Of a DNA stretch of 5,764 bases, positions 4,921 through 5,764 are shown piece after piece. The translations under genes were made by a program, and so were the position numbers. The first letter of the stretch is position 1, and the number at the start of each line of letters is the position of its first letter. The notes beneath the pieces were generated by a model that saw nothing but the letters and a program-made list of their open reading frames with translations, was not told where the DNA came from and did no database searches. Source of the stretch: Pseudanabaena sp. CAN_BIN31 (lineage in GTDB: Bacteria > Cyanobacteriota > Cyanobacteriia > Pseudanabaenales > Pseudanabaenaceae); assembly GCA_026785865.1 (NCBI GenBank), contig JAJAZG010000345.1, positions 1 through 5,764 of the forward strand, in the 5' to 3' direction.

Positions 4921-5559
4921 TTAAGTACCAGCTAAAGATCGCAAATCATCATCCATAAAACTGCGATCGCCTAAAACCTTAAGCATTGGACCCAATGCGC
5001 CAAACTGAACCACGCTCAAGGATGCAGCAGGGACATCAATGCGATCGCGATATCTGCCCATATCAATTCCTAATAAACCACAGAGAATTACCCGAATCGT
5101 TGCCTTGTGCGAAACTATCAGCACATTTCCCGATGGGTGTTTTTCTTGAATTCTGGCAACTGCTAGCGAAGCTCGACTTGCAAGCTGCACCGCCGTTTCG
5201 CCTCGTGTAGGTGGGTTCCATGCAGGTTCCGTTAACCAGCGCAAATAATCTTCGCTATAGTTCTCTTTTACAAACTCATTGGTGAGTCCTTCCCATTTGC
5301 CATAACGCAATTCTCGCAAGCCATCGCATAGTTGCATCTCTACACCAATCGCTTCACATAACGGTGTGGCTGTAGCGATCGTGCGTTTCATCGGACTGAC
5401 AAAAATAGCATCCCATGCGATATCACTATGGGCAGAGGCAAATGCGGCTGCCATCTTCTCGCCATTAGCAGTTAATTCAGCATCAAGATCGCCGCAATAA
5501 CCGCCAGTGCGACTATAGGTGGTTTCTCCATGACGGAGTAGATACAGTTTTAAGCTCAT
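4921..5559 (-). CDS. Histidine phosphatase family protein (phosphoglycerate-mutase-like)
   Basis: A 212-residue cytosolic protein of histidine phosphatase branch 1. These enzymes use a phosphohistidine intermediate to remove or move phosphate groups. The RHG motif is LLRHGE (7-12), with R9 and H10 as core residues and H10 the phosphorylated nucleophile; R59 in SPMKRT, E83 in LRELRYGKWEG and H151 in VSHKATIR complete the active site. All key residues are present and the length is normal for the family, so it should be active. Small members of this size are usually phosphatases (for instance of sugar phosphates or alpha-ribazole phosphate) and not true mutases; the substrate cannot be read from the sequence. 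It lies 118 bases upstream of the MtnA-type isomerase on the same strand with no terminator between, so a role in dephosphorylating a pentose phosphate in the same salvage route is conceivable. ATG at 5559 is the only sensible start, immediately before the RHG strand; no Shine-Dalgarno is visible. Confidence 0.9.
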   Translation of the reverse strand: MSLKLYLLRHGETTYSRTGGYCGDLDAELTANGEKMAAAFASAHSDIAWDAIFVSPMKRTIATATPLCEAIGVEMQLCDGLRELRYGKWEGLTNEFVKENYSEDYLRWLTEPAWNPPTRGETAVQLASRASLAVARIQEKHPSGNVLIVSHKATIRVILCGLLGIDMGRYRDRIDVPAASLSVVQFGALGPMLKVLGDRSFMDDDLRSLAGT

Positions 5560-5573
5560 ATTTTTTCGTTAGT

Positions 5574-5607
5574 ATTATAGAATTTGTATAGGAATCTTCA
5601 TTGTCAA
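5574..5607 (-). promoter_or_regulatory. Candidate promoter of the phosphatase gene
   Basis: On the minus strand a perfect TATAAT lies at 5574-5579, so a transcript would start near 5567, only about 8 bases before the ATG at 5559. TTGACA is present at 5602-5607 but the spacer is 22 bases, longer than the usual 16-18, so it may not be the true -35. The -10 is convincing; the whole promoter less so. A very short leader would agree with the absence of a Shine-Dalgarno. Confidence 0.4.
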
Positions 5608-5690
5608 CGCCAACACTAGGATCGGTGCTGTATAAATAGATTTTACCCCTATGCATACTCTTAACTGATGTTACGCAGACAGAAAAGCTG

Positions 5691-5764
5691 CCCTCACCCC
5701 CCAGCCCCCTCTCCCTAGGGGCGAGGGGGAGCAAGATGTAAATATTTTCTTGTTCCCCTCTCCC
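5691..5764. repeat. C/G-rich palindromic dispersed repeat, cut by the window edge
   Basis: The stretch begins CCCTCACCCCCCAGCCCC and contains nested inverted repeats: CCCCCTC (5705-5711) with GAGGGGG (5723-5729), plus CCC/GGG inside it, and then GAGGGG...CAAGA (5723-5736) with TCTTG..CCCCTC (5748-5760). CCCCTCTCCC near 5710 recurs at the right edge (5755-5764). Repeats of this CCCCTCTCCC/GGGGAGAGGGG kind are widespread between genes in many cyanobacteria; that is general knowledge and was not checked here. No coding capacity of its own is likely, and the full unit continues beyond the window. The 5608-5690 stretch before it shows no gene. Confidence 0.7.

Noticed and set aside
5513..5734. Minus-strand reading frame of 73 codons at the right end
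   Set aside because: Its N-terminal part is a translation of the C/G-rich dispersed repeat and its C-terminal part overlaps the phosphatase gene in another frame. No domain is recognisable.
1..5764. CRISPR arrays, tRNA/rRNA genes, transposase genes or phage genes
   Set aside because: I looked for regularly spaced repeats, cloverleaf-like segments and mobile-element proteins and saw none in the window.

Overview
The window looks like chromosomal DNA of a cyanobacterium. The octamer GCGATCGC (HIP1, a signature of many cyanobacterial genomes) occurs at least 13 times by eye in under 6 kb. The gene content also fits: a CheW/ComFB pair, a small Rieske protein, a membrane subtilase and a C-rich dispersed repeat of cyanobacterial type. 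A filamentous Pseudanabaena-like lineage is my guess from overall sequence feel and is not proven.

Layout. At the left edge, on the minus strand, a CheW-domain gene (264-725) is followed after a few bases by a ComFB-domain gene cut by the window edge (1-257). This looks like a small signalling operon of the pilus/chemotaxis kind. A roughly 250-300 bp divergent intergenic region follows, with several CCTTAA motifs and a 20-bp perfect palindrome. On the plus strand come a small Rieske [2Fe-2S] protein with a Tat-like signal and lipobox (1029-1475), a perfect 21-bp-arm hairpin terminator, a subtilisin-family protease with a polytopic membrane C-terminus (1600-3420), and a 74-residue beta-rich hypothetical protein (3421-3645) whose ATG directly abuts the protease stop codon. 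A perfect 28-bp-arm hairpin (3633-3691) sits between these genes and the convergent minus-strand genes and swallows the last codons of the small ORF.

On the minus strand, a histidine phosphatase (4921-5559) precedes an MtnA-type aldose-1-phosphate isomerase (3711-4802). No terminator is visible between them, so they may be cotranscribed. The right end (5560-5764) holds a consensus -10 box for the phosphatase and the start of a C/G-rich palindromic dispersed repeat that runs off the window.

How the genes could work together. The two left genes probably link second-messenger sensing (ComFB) to a CheW scaffold. The protease and its 74-residue neighbour are likely coexpressed. The phosphatase and isomerase could act together in salvage of methylthioribose or 5-deoxyribose phosphates, but that is inference. 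I see no mobile element genes, CRISPR array, tRNA or rRNA, and no clear new multi-gene system. The more interesting points are the Rieske cluster substitutions, the protease architecture and its abutting partner, and the two long perfect gene-end hairpins.
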